Shown piece after piece: positions 12,518-19,682 of a stretch of 19,682 nucleotides of DNA. Location of the stretch: positions 1-19,682 of the forward strand of contig CALVTA010000014.1 in the NCBI GenBank assembly GCA_944359735.1, given 5' to 3'. The stretch is from an uncultured Bacilli bacterium. Its GTDB lineage: Bacteria; Bacillota_I; Bacilli_A; RF39; UBA660. Made by a program: the position numbers and the translations under genes. Each line of letters begins with the position of its first letter. Position 1 is the stretch's first letter. Under the pieces are notes generated by a model, which searched no databases, was not told the DNA's origin, and saw only the letters and a list, made by a program, of their open reading frames with translations.

Positions 12518-14611
12518 ATGGTAGAATTAGAAAATTTAAATAAAGAGCAAAAAGAAGCAGTATTATATAATGAAGGACCACTTTTAATTTTAGCAGGAGC
12601 AGGCTCTGGTAAGACTAAAGTATTGACTACTAAAATTGCCTACTTAATAAAAGAATTAAATATTTCTCCATGGGAAATTCTTGCTATAACCTTTACTAAC
12701 AAGGCAGCACTTGAAATGAGAGAACGTGTTGATAAAATGATAGGATCTATCGCTAAAGATATTCAAATATCAACATTTCATTCATTTGGCCTTAAAATAT
12801 TAAGAGAAAATTATGAAAGACTAGATTATAGTAAGAATTTTGTCATTATGGATAGTGATGATTCTTTGACTATTGTAAAAAAAATATTAAAAAGTCTAAA
12901 TTATGATCCTAAAATTTATAATCCTAAAGCTATAAGAAATAAAATAAGTAACTGTAAAAATGAATTATTATCACCAAAAGATTACGAAAGATATATAGCC
13001 AGTGATTACGAAAAAGTAATAGATGAGGTTTATTATAAATATGAAGATAAATTAAAACAAAATAATGCCGTCGATTTTGATGATTTACTTTTACTACCCA
13101 TAATTCTTTTCAGAAAATATCCCGCAGTTTTACAAAAGTATCAAGAGCGTTATAAATATATCTTAATAGATGAATATCAAGATACTAATGAAGCCCAATA
13201 TATCTTATCTAAAATGATAAGTGCTTCTTATAAAAACATTTGCGTTGTAGGTGATGCTGATCAAGCAATATATGGTTTTAGAGGAGCCAATTATAAAAAT
13301 ATCTTAAATTTTGAAAAAGATTATCCTAATGCTTTAAGTATTAAACTAGAACAAAATTATCGTTCTACTAAAAATATCTTAGATGCCGCAAACTGTGTTA
13401 TTAAAAATAATGAGCAAAGAAAAGAGAAAAATCTTTGGTCTACTAAAGGTGATGGCGATAAAATTACCTATTATAGAGCTTATGATGAAAAAGATGAAAG
13501 TCATTACACTGCTATGGAAATAAAGAAGCTTTTAGATACTGGTAAAGATGCTAGCGATATAGCAGTTCTTTATCGTACTAATGCTCAATCACGTGTAATT
13601 GAAGAAGAATTATTAAAACAAAATATCCCTTATCGCATTGTCGGCGGTTTTAGTTTCTATCAACGAAAAGAAATTAAAGACTTACTAGCATATCTTAAAT
13701 TAATTTATAATCCCAAAGATGATGTTAGCCTTTTAAGAGTTATAAATACTCCTAAAAGAGGAATAGGTTTAAAGACAATAGAAAATTTAACCAAAATAGC
13801 AGATTCTAAAGATATAAGTTTATTCGAAGCGATAGAAGAAGGTAAAGAATTAAAATTTAAAAATCTTATTTTATCTTTACAAAAGGTATCAGAAACGGTT
13901 ACGTTAACCGAATTGATTGATAAAGTATTAGATTCTACGGAAATGAAAAAAGAACTTGAAAATGAAAAAAGTATTGAAAGTGAAATTAGATTAGAAAACT
14001 TAGAAGAGTTTAAATCTATTACTAAAGCTTTTGAAGAGAGAATAGGCTTAGTATCCTTAGAAGATTTTCTATATGAAGTAAGTCTTGTTAATGACAAAGA
14101 TGAATATAAAGATACTCGTAATAAAGTAAGTCTTATGACAATCCATGCTGTTAAAGGTCTAGAATATGATATTGTTTTTGTTTTAGGACTAGAAGAAGGA
14201 ATATTTCCTCATCTGAATTCTTTAATGAGTAATAGTGAAACAGAAGAAGAAAGGCGTCTTTGTTACGTTGCAATTACAAGAGCGAAAGATAAATTATATT
14301 TATTAAATGCTAGAAGAAGAACTTTATTTGGAAAAGAAGGAATTAATCCACCTAGCAGATTTCTAAGTGAAATAGATGAAGGATTAATTGAAAATCAAAG
14401 TAAGAAAAAAGAAGATGTCAAAAAGATAACGAAAGAGGAAACTTTAAGAAATGAAGATATAGATTATAAAATAGGAGATTATGTAGTACATGAACATTTT
14501 GGAGCAGGTAAAGTCATAGAAGTAACTAACTCTTTAGTGACTGTCGCTTTTTCTCATCCCTATGGTATCAAAAAATTAATGAAAAATCATAAAAGTCTAT
14601 CAAAAGTATAA
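12518..14611 (+). CDS. pcrA: ATP-dependent 3'-5' DNA helicase PcrA (UvrD family)
   Basis: PcrA unwinds DNA in repair and in rolling-circle replication and clears RecA and stalled RNA polymerase. The 697-residue length is usual. Walker A AGAGSGKT is at 26-33, ITFTNKAALEMRERV is motif Ia, ILIDEYQDT (D218, E219) is motif II, GDADQAIYGFRGA is motif III, QNYRST is motif IV, TIHAVKGLEYDIVFV is motif V and CYVAITRAKDKLYL is motif VI. The last ~50 residues (from DYKIGDYVVHEHFGAGKV) form the Tudor-like domain that binds RNA polymerase in Gram-positive PcrA. An AGGAAG/TAGG ribosome site lies upstream. It is the first gene of an operon ending with ligA, the classical Firmicutes pairing, but here three other genes lie between the two. 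Confidence 0.97.
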   Translation: MVELENLNKEQKEAVLYNEGPLLILAGAGSGKTKVLTTKIAYLIKELNISPWEILAITFTNKAALEMRERVDKMIGSIAKDIQISTFHSFGLKILRENYERLDYSKNFVIMDSDDSLTIVKKILKSLNYDPKIYNPKAIRNKISNCKNELLSPKDYERYIASDYEKVIDEVYYKYEDKLKQNNAVDFDDLLLLPIILFRKYPAVLQKYQERYKYILIDEYQDTNEAQYILSKMISASYKNICVVGDADQAIYGFRGANYKNILNFEKDYPNALSIKLEQNYRSTKNILDAANCVIKNNEQRKEKNLWSTKGDGDKITYYRAYDEKDESHYTAMEIKKLLDTGKDASDIAVLYRTNAQSRVIEEELLKQNIPYRIVGGFSFYQRKEIKDLLAYLKLIYNPKDDVSLLRVINTPKRGIGLKTIENLTKIADSKDISLFEAIEEGKELKFKNLILSLQKVSETVTLTELIDKVLDSTEMKKELENEKSIESEIRLENLEEFKSITKAFEERIGLVSLEDFLYEVSLVNDKDEYKDTRNKVSLMTIHAVKGLEYDIVFVLGLEEGIFPHLNSLMSNSETEEERRLCYVAITRAKDKLYLLNARRRTLFGKEGINPPSRFLSEIDEGLIENQSKKKEDVKKITKEETLRNEDIDYKIGDYVVHEHFGAGKVIEVTNSLVTVAFSHPYGIKKLMKNHKSLSKV

Positions 14612-14625
14612 AGGAGGAATAAAAA

Positions 14626-14991
14626 ATGGAAGAATATTTAAAAAGAGGTTATAAATTAAGTGTAGCAGCTAATACACAGATTAATTATTTAAAAGGAGCT
14701 TTAATACTTGAGGATTTTACCGCTGTAAGAGATCTAAAAGAATTAACCGAAGAAAACTTGAAGTTTTTAATAGACACTAATATAGCAGAAAAGCTTTATA
14801 AAGGAGGAGCATTAAATTCTATTTATAACTCTAACGAAAAATTATTTATATCTAGTATTGCAGAGAAAAAGTATAATGGAAAAGGTATTACTTATGAATC
14901 TATAATTTCATCATCAGCTACGACTCTTACAGAAAGTTTATTTAAATTAGAAAAAGAATTAGGAGAAGGTAAAAAACATGTCAAAAGATAA
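14626..14991 (+). CDS. Conserved-looking small protein of unknown function between pcrA and the nucleotidyltransferases
   Basis: A 121-residue soluble protein I do not recognise. No signal or membrane helix is seen. It looks mainly helical, with segments LKRGYKLSVAANTQ, LKELTEENLKFLIDTNIAEK and a Ser-rich turn (SIISSSATTLTESLF) before a charged C-terminal helix. An excellent ribosome site (AAAGGAGG) stands 8 bases before the ATG, the gene starts 14 bases after the pcrA stop and its end overlaps the next gene by 14 bases. It is therefore expressed with both the helicase and the nucleotidyltransferases. The coupling to the first nucleotidyltransferase suggests a shared pathway, but no activity can be proposed from sequence. 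Confidence 0.75.
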   Translation: MEEYLKRGYKLSVAANTQINYLKGALILEDFTAVRDLKELTEENLKFLIDTNIAEKLYKGGALNSIYNSNEKLFISSIAEKKYNGKGITYESIISSSATTLTESLFKLEKELGEGKKHVKR

Positions 14992-15904
14992 AACTTTACT
15001 TATAATGGCTGCTGGCATGGGTAGCAGATTTGGTGGATTAAAACAATTAGAACCAGTAGGACCTAATAATGAATTTATTATAGATTATTCTATTTATGAT
15101 GCTATAAACGCAGGTTTTACTAAAATAGTTTTTATCATAAAAAAAGAAAATTATGATATTTTTAAAGAAACTATTGGTAAAAGAATAGAGTCCCATATTA
15201 AAACAGAATATGTTTTTCAGACCAATGATAATATTCCACTTAAATACAAAGAATTATTAAAAGGAAGAGTAACCCCTTTAGGAACTGCTCATGCTATACT
15301 TTGTGCAGAATCTAAAATAAAGGAACCATTCGCTATTATAAACTCTGATGACTTTTATGGAAGGGATGCTTATAAAAAAGCTTCAAATTATCTTTCAAAT
15401 ATCAAAGATAATCACTATGGACTAATTGCTTATCGTCTTGGTAACACTTTGAGTCCAAACGGAGCAGCAAAAAGAGGTGTATGCAAAGTTAATGAAAATA
15501 ATGAATTAATTACTTTAATTGAAAGCAGCACAGAACTCGATGGTGATATAGTAAGAGTATCACCACTTAATGGTAGTCAAAGTTTTACTACCGCAAAAGA
15601 TACGATCGTTTCTATGAATTTTCTTTTATTTACACCAAGTATATTTAATATTTTAAAAGAAAAATTACTTACTTTCTTGGAAATTAATAAAGATAAACTA
15701 GATACAGCCGAATTTTTAATACCAATTGTTTTAAATGAATGTTTAAATGAAGACAAAGTAACCATTGATATTGTCGAAACAAATTCTACTTGGTATGGAG
15801 TAACATATAAAGAAGATAAAAAAATAGTAGTAGATGCAATAAAGAAATTAATAGATAGTAGAATTTATAATAAAAATTTATATGATGGAGGAAAAAATGA
15901 ATAA
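14978..15904 (+). CDS. Sugar-phosphate-type nucleotidyltransferase, first of two paralogues
   Basis: Enzymes of this fold activate sugar- or alditol-phosphates with NTP, giving NDP-sugars for polysaccharide or teichoic-acid synthesis. The 308-residue protein starts with the nucleotide-binding loop AAGMGSRFGGLKQLEPVG (11-28), followed by NNEFIIDYSIYDA, the GTAHAILCAE segment (102-111) and the metal-binding acidic motif INSDDFYGRDAY (D124, D125). The signature with KQLEPVGP and DYSIYDA belongs to a nucleotidyltransferase group common in gut Firmicutes and Bacteroidota whose substrate is not known to me. GGAGAAGG precedes the ATG, which overlaps the preceding gene by 14 bases. The end overlaps the second copy by 8 bases. 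A 79-bp stretch is identical to the second copy. Confidence 0.88.
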   Translation: MSKDKTLLIMAAGMGSRFGGLKQLEPVGPNNEFIIDYSIYDAINAGFTKIVFIIKKENYDIFKETIGKRIESHIKTEYVFQTNDNIPLKYKELLKGRVTPLGTAHAILCAESKIKEPFAIINSDDFYGRDAYKKASNYLSNIKDNHYGLIAYRLGNTLSPNGAAKRGVCKVNENNELITLIESSTELDGDIVRVSPLNGSQSFTTAKDTIVSMNFLLFTPSIFNILKEKLLTFLEINKDKLDTAEFLIPIVLNECLNEDKVTIDIVETNSTWYGVTYKEDKKIVVDAIKKLIDSRIYNKNLYDGGKNE

Positions 15905-16811
15905 AGAAAAAACATTACTAATAATGGCTGCTGGGTTAAGTAACCGTTTTGGTGGATTAAAACAATTAGAACCAGTAGGACCTAATAATGAATTTATTAT
16001 AGATTATTCTATTTATGATGCTATAAGCGCTGGTTTTACTAAAGTTGTATTTATTATAAAAAAAGACTACTATGAGAGATTTAGGGAAACTATTGGTAAA
16101 AGAATAGAACCACACATTAAGACAGAATATGTATTTCAAGATGATACTTATATACCTGCAAAATTTAAAAATATTATAAAAAAAAGAACTAAACCTTTAG
16201 GAACTGCTTATGCTATACTGTGCGCTAAAGAGAAAATTAATGGTTCCTTTGCTGTTATTAATGCAGATGACTTTTATGGAAGGGATGCTTATTTTAAAGC
16301 TTTTAATTATCTTAATCATATGATTTACAACCATTATGGTATAATTGGATACAAAATAGGTAATACATTAAGCTATAATGGTGTTGCTAAAAGAGGTATT
16401 ATGGAAGTAGGTAATAATAAATTATTTAAAATAACTGAAAGTAAAGTTGTTAGAAAAAAAGATAAGATTATTGCTTCTCCCTTAAATGGTAATAGTAGTA
16501 AAGAAATAGATGAAAACACTAAAGTATGTATGAATCTCTTATTATTTTCAAATGATATTTTTGATATCTTACAAGAAGAACTATATTTATTTTTATCTCT
16601 TCATCAAAAAAACTTAGATGAAATAGAATTTCAAATACCAGATGTCTTAGATATGTGCCTACGTAAAAATATAAAAACTATTGACGTCATCAATACTACA
16701 GCGACTTGGTATGGTATGACCTATAAAGAAGATAAAAGTCTTGTAGTAAATGCTTTAAGAGAAATGATTGAAGAAGGAGTTTATCCACAATCTCTGTGGA
16801 AAAACACTTAG
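15897..16811 (+). CDS. Sugar-phosphate-type nucleotidyltransferase, second paralogue
   Basis: A 304-residue paralogue of the preceding gene with the same motifs: AAGLSNRFGGLKQLEPVG near 11-28, DYSIYDA, GTAYAILCA and INADDFYGRDAY. The N-terminal nucleotide-binding half is close to copy one, while the C-terminal half, where the phospho-sugar acceptor binds, differs clearly. The two may use different acceptors or form a heteromer. The ATG at 15897 is chosen over an upstream ATG at 15882 because GGAGG (15887-15891) is 5 bases before it; it overlaps the stop of copy one by 8 bases. Both catalytic Asp residues are kept, so it does not look like a degenerate copy. Confidence 0.88.
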   Translation: MNKEKTLLIMAAGLSNRFGGLKQLEPVGPNNEFIIDYSIYDAISAGFTKVVFIIKKDYYERFRETIGKRIEPHIKTEYVFQDDTYIPAKFKNIIKKRTKPLGTAYAILCAKEKINGSFAVINADDFYGRDAYFKAFNYLNHMIYNHYGIIGYKIGNTLSYNGVAKRGIMEVGNNKLFKITESKVVRKKDKIIASPLNGNSSKEIDENTKVCMNLLLFSNDIFDILQEELYLFLSLHQKNLDEIEFQIPDVLDMCLRKNIKTIDVINTTATWYGMTYKEDKSLVVNALREMIEEGVYPQSLWKNT

Positions 16812-16827
16812 AAAGAAGTGAGCTATT

Positions 16828-18825
16828 GTGGAAAACAACATTACGCTTGAAAGAATGAATTATCTAATAAAAATATTAGATGAAGCTTCCTATAATTATT
16901 ATGTTTTGGATGATCCTAAAATAACAGATCAAGAATATGATGCTTATTATAGAGAGTTAGAAACAATTGAGAAGATTCATCCTGAGTGGATAAAAGATAC
17001 ATCACCTACGAGAAAAGTAGGTGGGGAAGTAATAGATGAATTCAAAAAAATTGAACACTCTATACCTATGCTATCTTTAGGAGATGTTTTTAATGAAGAT
17101 GAGATAATAGAGTTTTTACAAAGAATAGAAAATAGTGGAGTTCATTCTAATTATGTTTGTGAACTTAAAATAGATGGGCTATCCGTTTCTCTACACTATG
17201 AAAAAGGAGTCCTAGTAAGAGCGGCAACTCGTGGTAATGGTGTAATAGGTGAAGATATTACTCATAATGTTAAGACTATTAAAAGCATTCCTTTAAGATT
17301 AAAACAACCTCTTGATATTGAAGTAAGAGGAGAAATATATATGAGTAAGGAAACTCTAGAAAAGATTAATAAAGAACGTATCTCTAAAGGCGAGAAACCT
17401 CTTCAAAATCCACGAAATGCTGCTGCAGGATCAATTAGACAATTAGATTCTAAAATCGCTGCAAAACGTAATTTAGATGCCTTTTTATACCATTTGCCTA
17501 ATCCTGAAGATTATAATATCAAAACTCATCATGAAGCCTTAGAATTTTTAAAGAGTTTAGGCTTTAAGACTAATCCTAATAATAGAATAGTTAAAAATAT
17601 TGATGAAGTAATGAACTATATTCATGAAAAAGGTGAAATAAGAAAAGACCTTCCCTATGATATAGATGGTGTTGTTATTAAAGTAGATTCGGTTAAAGAA
17701 CAACAAAAACTAGGATACACAGCAAGAACACCTAGATGGGCTATTGCCTATAAATTTCCAGCCGAAGAAGTCTTAACTAAACTAAATGATATAATCTTTA
17801 CAGTAGGAAGAACTGGTAAAATAACTCCTAATGCTATTCTTGATCCCGTTCAGTTAATGGGTTCTACTATAAGTAGAGCGACTCTTCATAATGAAGACTA
17901 TGTTATAAGTAAAGGCTTAATGATTCATGATACTGTCTCTATTAGAAAAGCAGGAGATGTTATACCAGAAGTAGTAGAAGCGAAGACTGAGCGAAGAACA
18001 GGTGAGGAAATACCATTTAAAATGATTACTAACTGTCCTATCTGTAATACAAAACTAATAAAAATAGAAGAACAGGTAGATTATTTCTGTCCTAATCCTA
18101 ATTGTCCTGCAAGACATATAGAAAGTTTTATACACTTTGTATCTCGTCCTGCTATGAATATAGATGGCTTAGGAGATAGATTAATGGAAGACTTATATAA
18201 CTTTAAATTTATAAGTAAAATTCCAGATATTTATAAATTAAAAGATAAAAAAGATGCTTTAACAAAATTAGAAGGTTATGGTGAAAAATCTGTTACTAAT
18301 TTATTAAATGCTATTGAAATAAGCAAATCTAACTCTCTAGAAAGACTACTATTCGCTTTAGGAATTAAAAATGTTGGTAAAGAAAAAGCTAAAATACTTG
18401 CTAAAACCTATAAAAACATGGATACTTTAAGTAAGGCAACCTATGACGAATTAGTAGAGATCCCTGATATTGGACCTATTATTTCTAAAAATATAGTAGA
18501 TTATTTTAATAATATAGATAATCTAAAGATGATAGAAGATTTAAAAGAACTAGGTCTTAATATGGATTATATCGGTGAAGAGTTAAATGTTAAAGAAGAC
18601 TTCCAAAGTAAAAGCTTTGTCTTAACAGGAACACTTACTAAGTTAACAAGAGATGAAGCGAAAGCTTTAATAGAAAATGCTGGAGGAAAAACAGTAGGTT
18701 CTGTATCTAAGAAAACTTATGCAGTAATCGTAGGAGATAATCCTGGTAGTAAATATGATAAAGCTAAAGAATTAAATATTCCAATCTGGACTGAAGAAGA
18801 ATTTTTAGAAAAGATAAATAGTTAG
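16828..18825 (+). CDS. ligA: NAD-dependent DNA ligase LigA
   Basis: LigA seals nicks in DNA during replication and repair with NAD+ as AMP donor. The 665-residue protein is complete. Domain Ia binds NMN (YYVLDDPKITDQEYD, about 24-38). The adenylation domain has the AMP-accepting Lys K114 in CELKIDG, and RGEIYM and VIKVDS motifs follow. After the OB fold comes a four-Cys zinc finger (C403, C406, C421, C426), then helix-hairpin-helix repeats (about 430-580, with IDGLGDR, IKNVGKEKAK and IPDIGPI) and a BRCT domain (about 590-665, FVLTGTL, GGKTVGSVSKKT). The start is GTG at 16828, with an AAAGAAGTGAG ribosome site. It lies 16 bases after the second nucleotidyltransferase and 10 bases before the last gene of the operon. 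Confidence 0.97.
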   Translation: MENNITLERMNYLIKILDEASYNYYVLDDPKITDQEYDAYYRELETIEKIHPEWIKDTSPTRKVGGEVIDEFKKIEHSIPMLSLGDVFNEDEIIEFLQRIENSGVHSNYVCELKIDGLSVSLHYEKGVLVRAATRGNGVIGEDITHNVKTIKSIPLRLKQPLDIEVRGEIYMSKETLEKINKERISKGEKPLQNPRNAAAGSIRQLDSKIAAKRNLDAFLYHLPNPEDYNIKTHHEALEFLKSLGFKTNPNNRIVKNIDEVMNYIHEKGEIRKDLPYDIDGVVIKVDSVKEQQKLGYTARTPRWAIAYKFPAEEVLTKLNDIIFTVGRTGKITPNAILDPVQLMGSTISRATLHNEDYVISKGLMIHDTVSIRKAGDVIPEVVEAKTERRTGEEIPFKMITNCPICNTKLIKIEEQVDYFCPNPNCPARHIESFIHFVSRPAMNIDGLGDRLMEDLYNFKFISKIPDIYKLKDKKDALTKLEGYGEKSVTNLLNAIEISKSNSLERLLFALGIKNVGKEKAKILAKTYKNMDTLSKATYDELVEIPDIGPIISKNIVDYFNNIDNLKMIEDLKELGLNMDYIGEELNVKEDFQSKSFVLTGTLTKLTRDEAKALIENAGGKTVGSVSKKTYAVIVGDNPGSKYDKAKELNIPIWTEEEFLEKINS

Positions 18826-18835
18826 AGGTGTTATT

Positions 18836-19432
18836 ATGCAGACCGAAGAACAAAAACAAGAAGGTATATCAGTAGAAGCAGAAAAAAGGATAAAAAAGAT
18901 ATCTACTATTATTATGATAGTGATATTAGTACTAGGTATTTTAGTTACAACAGATATTCTTCTAGTTTCTAAAGCAGGAATTGGCCCTTTTCTTGCCATT
19001 AATACTAAAACCTATAATGATGGAGGAACCAAAGAGTATTATGGACTAGGCTATAAAGTAATAAAATATAATCAAAAAGTAGGAAGACGTGATACAGTTT
19101 TAGGTACATGGTCCTTAAAATATGATATTACACCTAAAACATTTTCTATTTCTGATTTATCTTACAGCATTAACAATGATAATAATAATTACATAGGAGA
19201 ATTTATAAGATTAACAGGCACTATAACTAAAAAAAGTAATAAAAATAATATCATTATCTTAGAATTCTCTGATAATGAAAAAGGAAAATATAATTTAACA
19301 GTTAAAGCTAATATAATTAGTAAAAATATAAAAAAATTAAATAAAGATGCTCCTATTAGTCTAATAGGAACTGTTAAAAACTATGAATATGATTCTAAAA
19401 CACTAATCATTGTTAACGCTTTTGCTGAATAA
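18836..19432 (+). CDS. Membrane-anchored OB-fold (tRNA_anti-like) protein
   Basis: A 198-residue protein: a charged cytoplasmic N-terminus, one membrane helix (about 22-46), an extracytoplasmic stretch with a distinctive FLAINTKTYNDGGTKEYYGL / GYKVIKYNQKVGRRD motif, then a beta-rich domain (about 118-198, EFIRLTGTITKKS ... ISLIGTVKNYEYDSKTLIIVNA). That last domain has the strand pattern of the tRNA_anti-like OB fold found in exported proteins of unknown role. AGAGGTG lies upstream of the ATG. It ends the pcrA-ligA operon, in the position where Bacillus and Staphylococcus carry the lipoprotein gene yerH/camS, but it is not similar to CamS as far as I can see. Function unknown. Confidence 0.75.
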   Translation: MQTEEQKQEGISVEAEKRIKKISTIIMIVILVLGILVTTDILLVSKAGIGPFLAINTKTYNDGGTKEYYGLGYKVIKYNQKVGRRDTVLGTWSLKYDITPKTFSISDLSYSINNDNNNYIGEFIRLTGTITKKSNKNNIIILEFSDNEKGKYNLTVKANIISKNIKKLNKDAPISLIGTVKNYEYDSKTLIIVNAFAE

Positions 19433-19449
19433 AATTAGTTTTAAAAAAG

Positions 19450-19487
19450 AAAAGTTTTGCAAGTTGTTTTGCAAAGCTTTTACTTTT
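19450..19487 (+). terminator. First terminator of the pcrA-ligA operon, possibly bidirectional
   Basis: AAAAGTTTTGCAA (19450-19462) pairs with TTGCAAAGCTTTT (19469-19481) through 13 positions with one G-U pair and a 6-nt loop; ACTTTTG follows. On the other strand the stem is followed by CTTTTTT, so it could also stop transcription entering from the right. Confidence 0.7.
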
Positions 19488-19504
19488 GTATAGACAGTTT
19501 TAAG

Positions 19505-19531
19505 GAGTGAAAATTAGTTTTCACTCTTTTT
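19505..19531 (+). terminator. Second terminator of the pcrA-ligA operon
   Basis: GAGTGAAAA-TTAG-TTTTCACTC is a perfect 9-bp stem with a 4-nt loop followed by TTTTTCTG, a textbook rho-independent terminator 23 bases after the first hairpin. Confidence 0.88.
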
Positions 19532-19682
19532 CTGTATAAAAAAGAAAAAGAAAAAACTTTTTCGCAAAGATTTATGTTCGAAAGAAAAAATATACATCAA
19601 AAAATGATTCTGCAACCCCCAAAAATCAGAATAAGTATTCCAATATAAGAAAAAATGTTATATAATTAGTTTGTCAAATCTT
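19532..19682. other. AT-rich end of window without gene
   Basis: No coding frame with a ribosome site is seen on either strand. A TATAAT at about 19662-19667 with a weak TTCCAA 17 bp upstream could be a promoter firing out of the right edge. A short inverted repeat ATTCTG/CAGAAT flanks a CCCCC run near 19620, without a T-tract. Confidence 0.35.

Noticed and set aside
13705..14097. Minus-strand open frame of 130 codons inside pcrA
   Set aside because: Falls within conserved helicase motifs on the other strand, has Ser/Leu-rich shadow composition and no ribosome site.
19532..19682. Possible small RNA or riboswitch in the right-hand gap
   Set aside because: Only short AT-rich hairpins and a CCCCC run are visible; no conserved riboswitch core or tRNA cloverleaf could be drawn.

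Overview
The window is very AT-rich, uses the standard bacterial code (TGG for Trp, TGA as stop) and has Firmicutes-type Shine-Dalgarno sites and sigma-A promoters. Its gene set (PcrA, NAD-dependent LigA, FemA/MurM-like enzymes, YtxH, thioester/Cna-B surface protein with sortase) points to a Gram-positive, walled member of the Bacilli with a reduced, low-GC genome. The feel is of the uncultured gut lineages near RF39, but that placement is an inference from style, not a proven assignment.

Left part (1-4670, minus strand). Position 1-190 holds only the last ~43 codons of mutS and its terminator. It abuts a complete IS3-family (IS150-like) insertion sequence (205-1642) with OrfA, OrfB, a -1 frameshift site and imperfect terminal repeats. 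On the other side of the IS lie two tandem, overlapping FemA/MurM-type genes (1651-4225) with a near-perfect sigma-A promoter. The rest of mutS is not there, so the IS marks a rearrangement (or an assembly join). Upstream of the fem pair is a small Met/Pro/Asn-rich coiled-coil protein gene.

Middle part (4695-12394, plus strand). trmB comes first. Then follows a four-gene envelope operon: lipoprotein, long charged protein, DUF948-like membrane protein and YtxH protein. Next is a sortase-linked surface locus: a 697-residue secreted protein with a Cys-Gln thioester domain, four exact 90-residue Cna-B repeats and a VPFTG anchor; a sortase overlapping its end; and a five-helix membrane protein. 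A helical-bundle protein (possibly DUF2935-like) follows with its own terminator.

Right part (12437-19531, plus strand). A strong promoter containing an inverted repeat in its spacer drives pcrA, an unknown 121-residue protein, two tandem paralogous sugar-type nucleotidyltransferases, ligA and a membrane-anchored OB-fold protein. The run ends at two consecutive hairpin terminators. The pcrA-ligA pairing is classical in Firmicutes; the three genes placed between them are unusual. The last 150 bases hold no gene.

The most interesting points are the covalent-adhesion locus (thioester plus isopeptide domains, private sortase lacking the usual Arg, unknown membrane partner), the interrupted pcrA-ligA operon with signs of gene conversion between the two nucleotidyltransferases, and the IS-associated loss of most of mutS.
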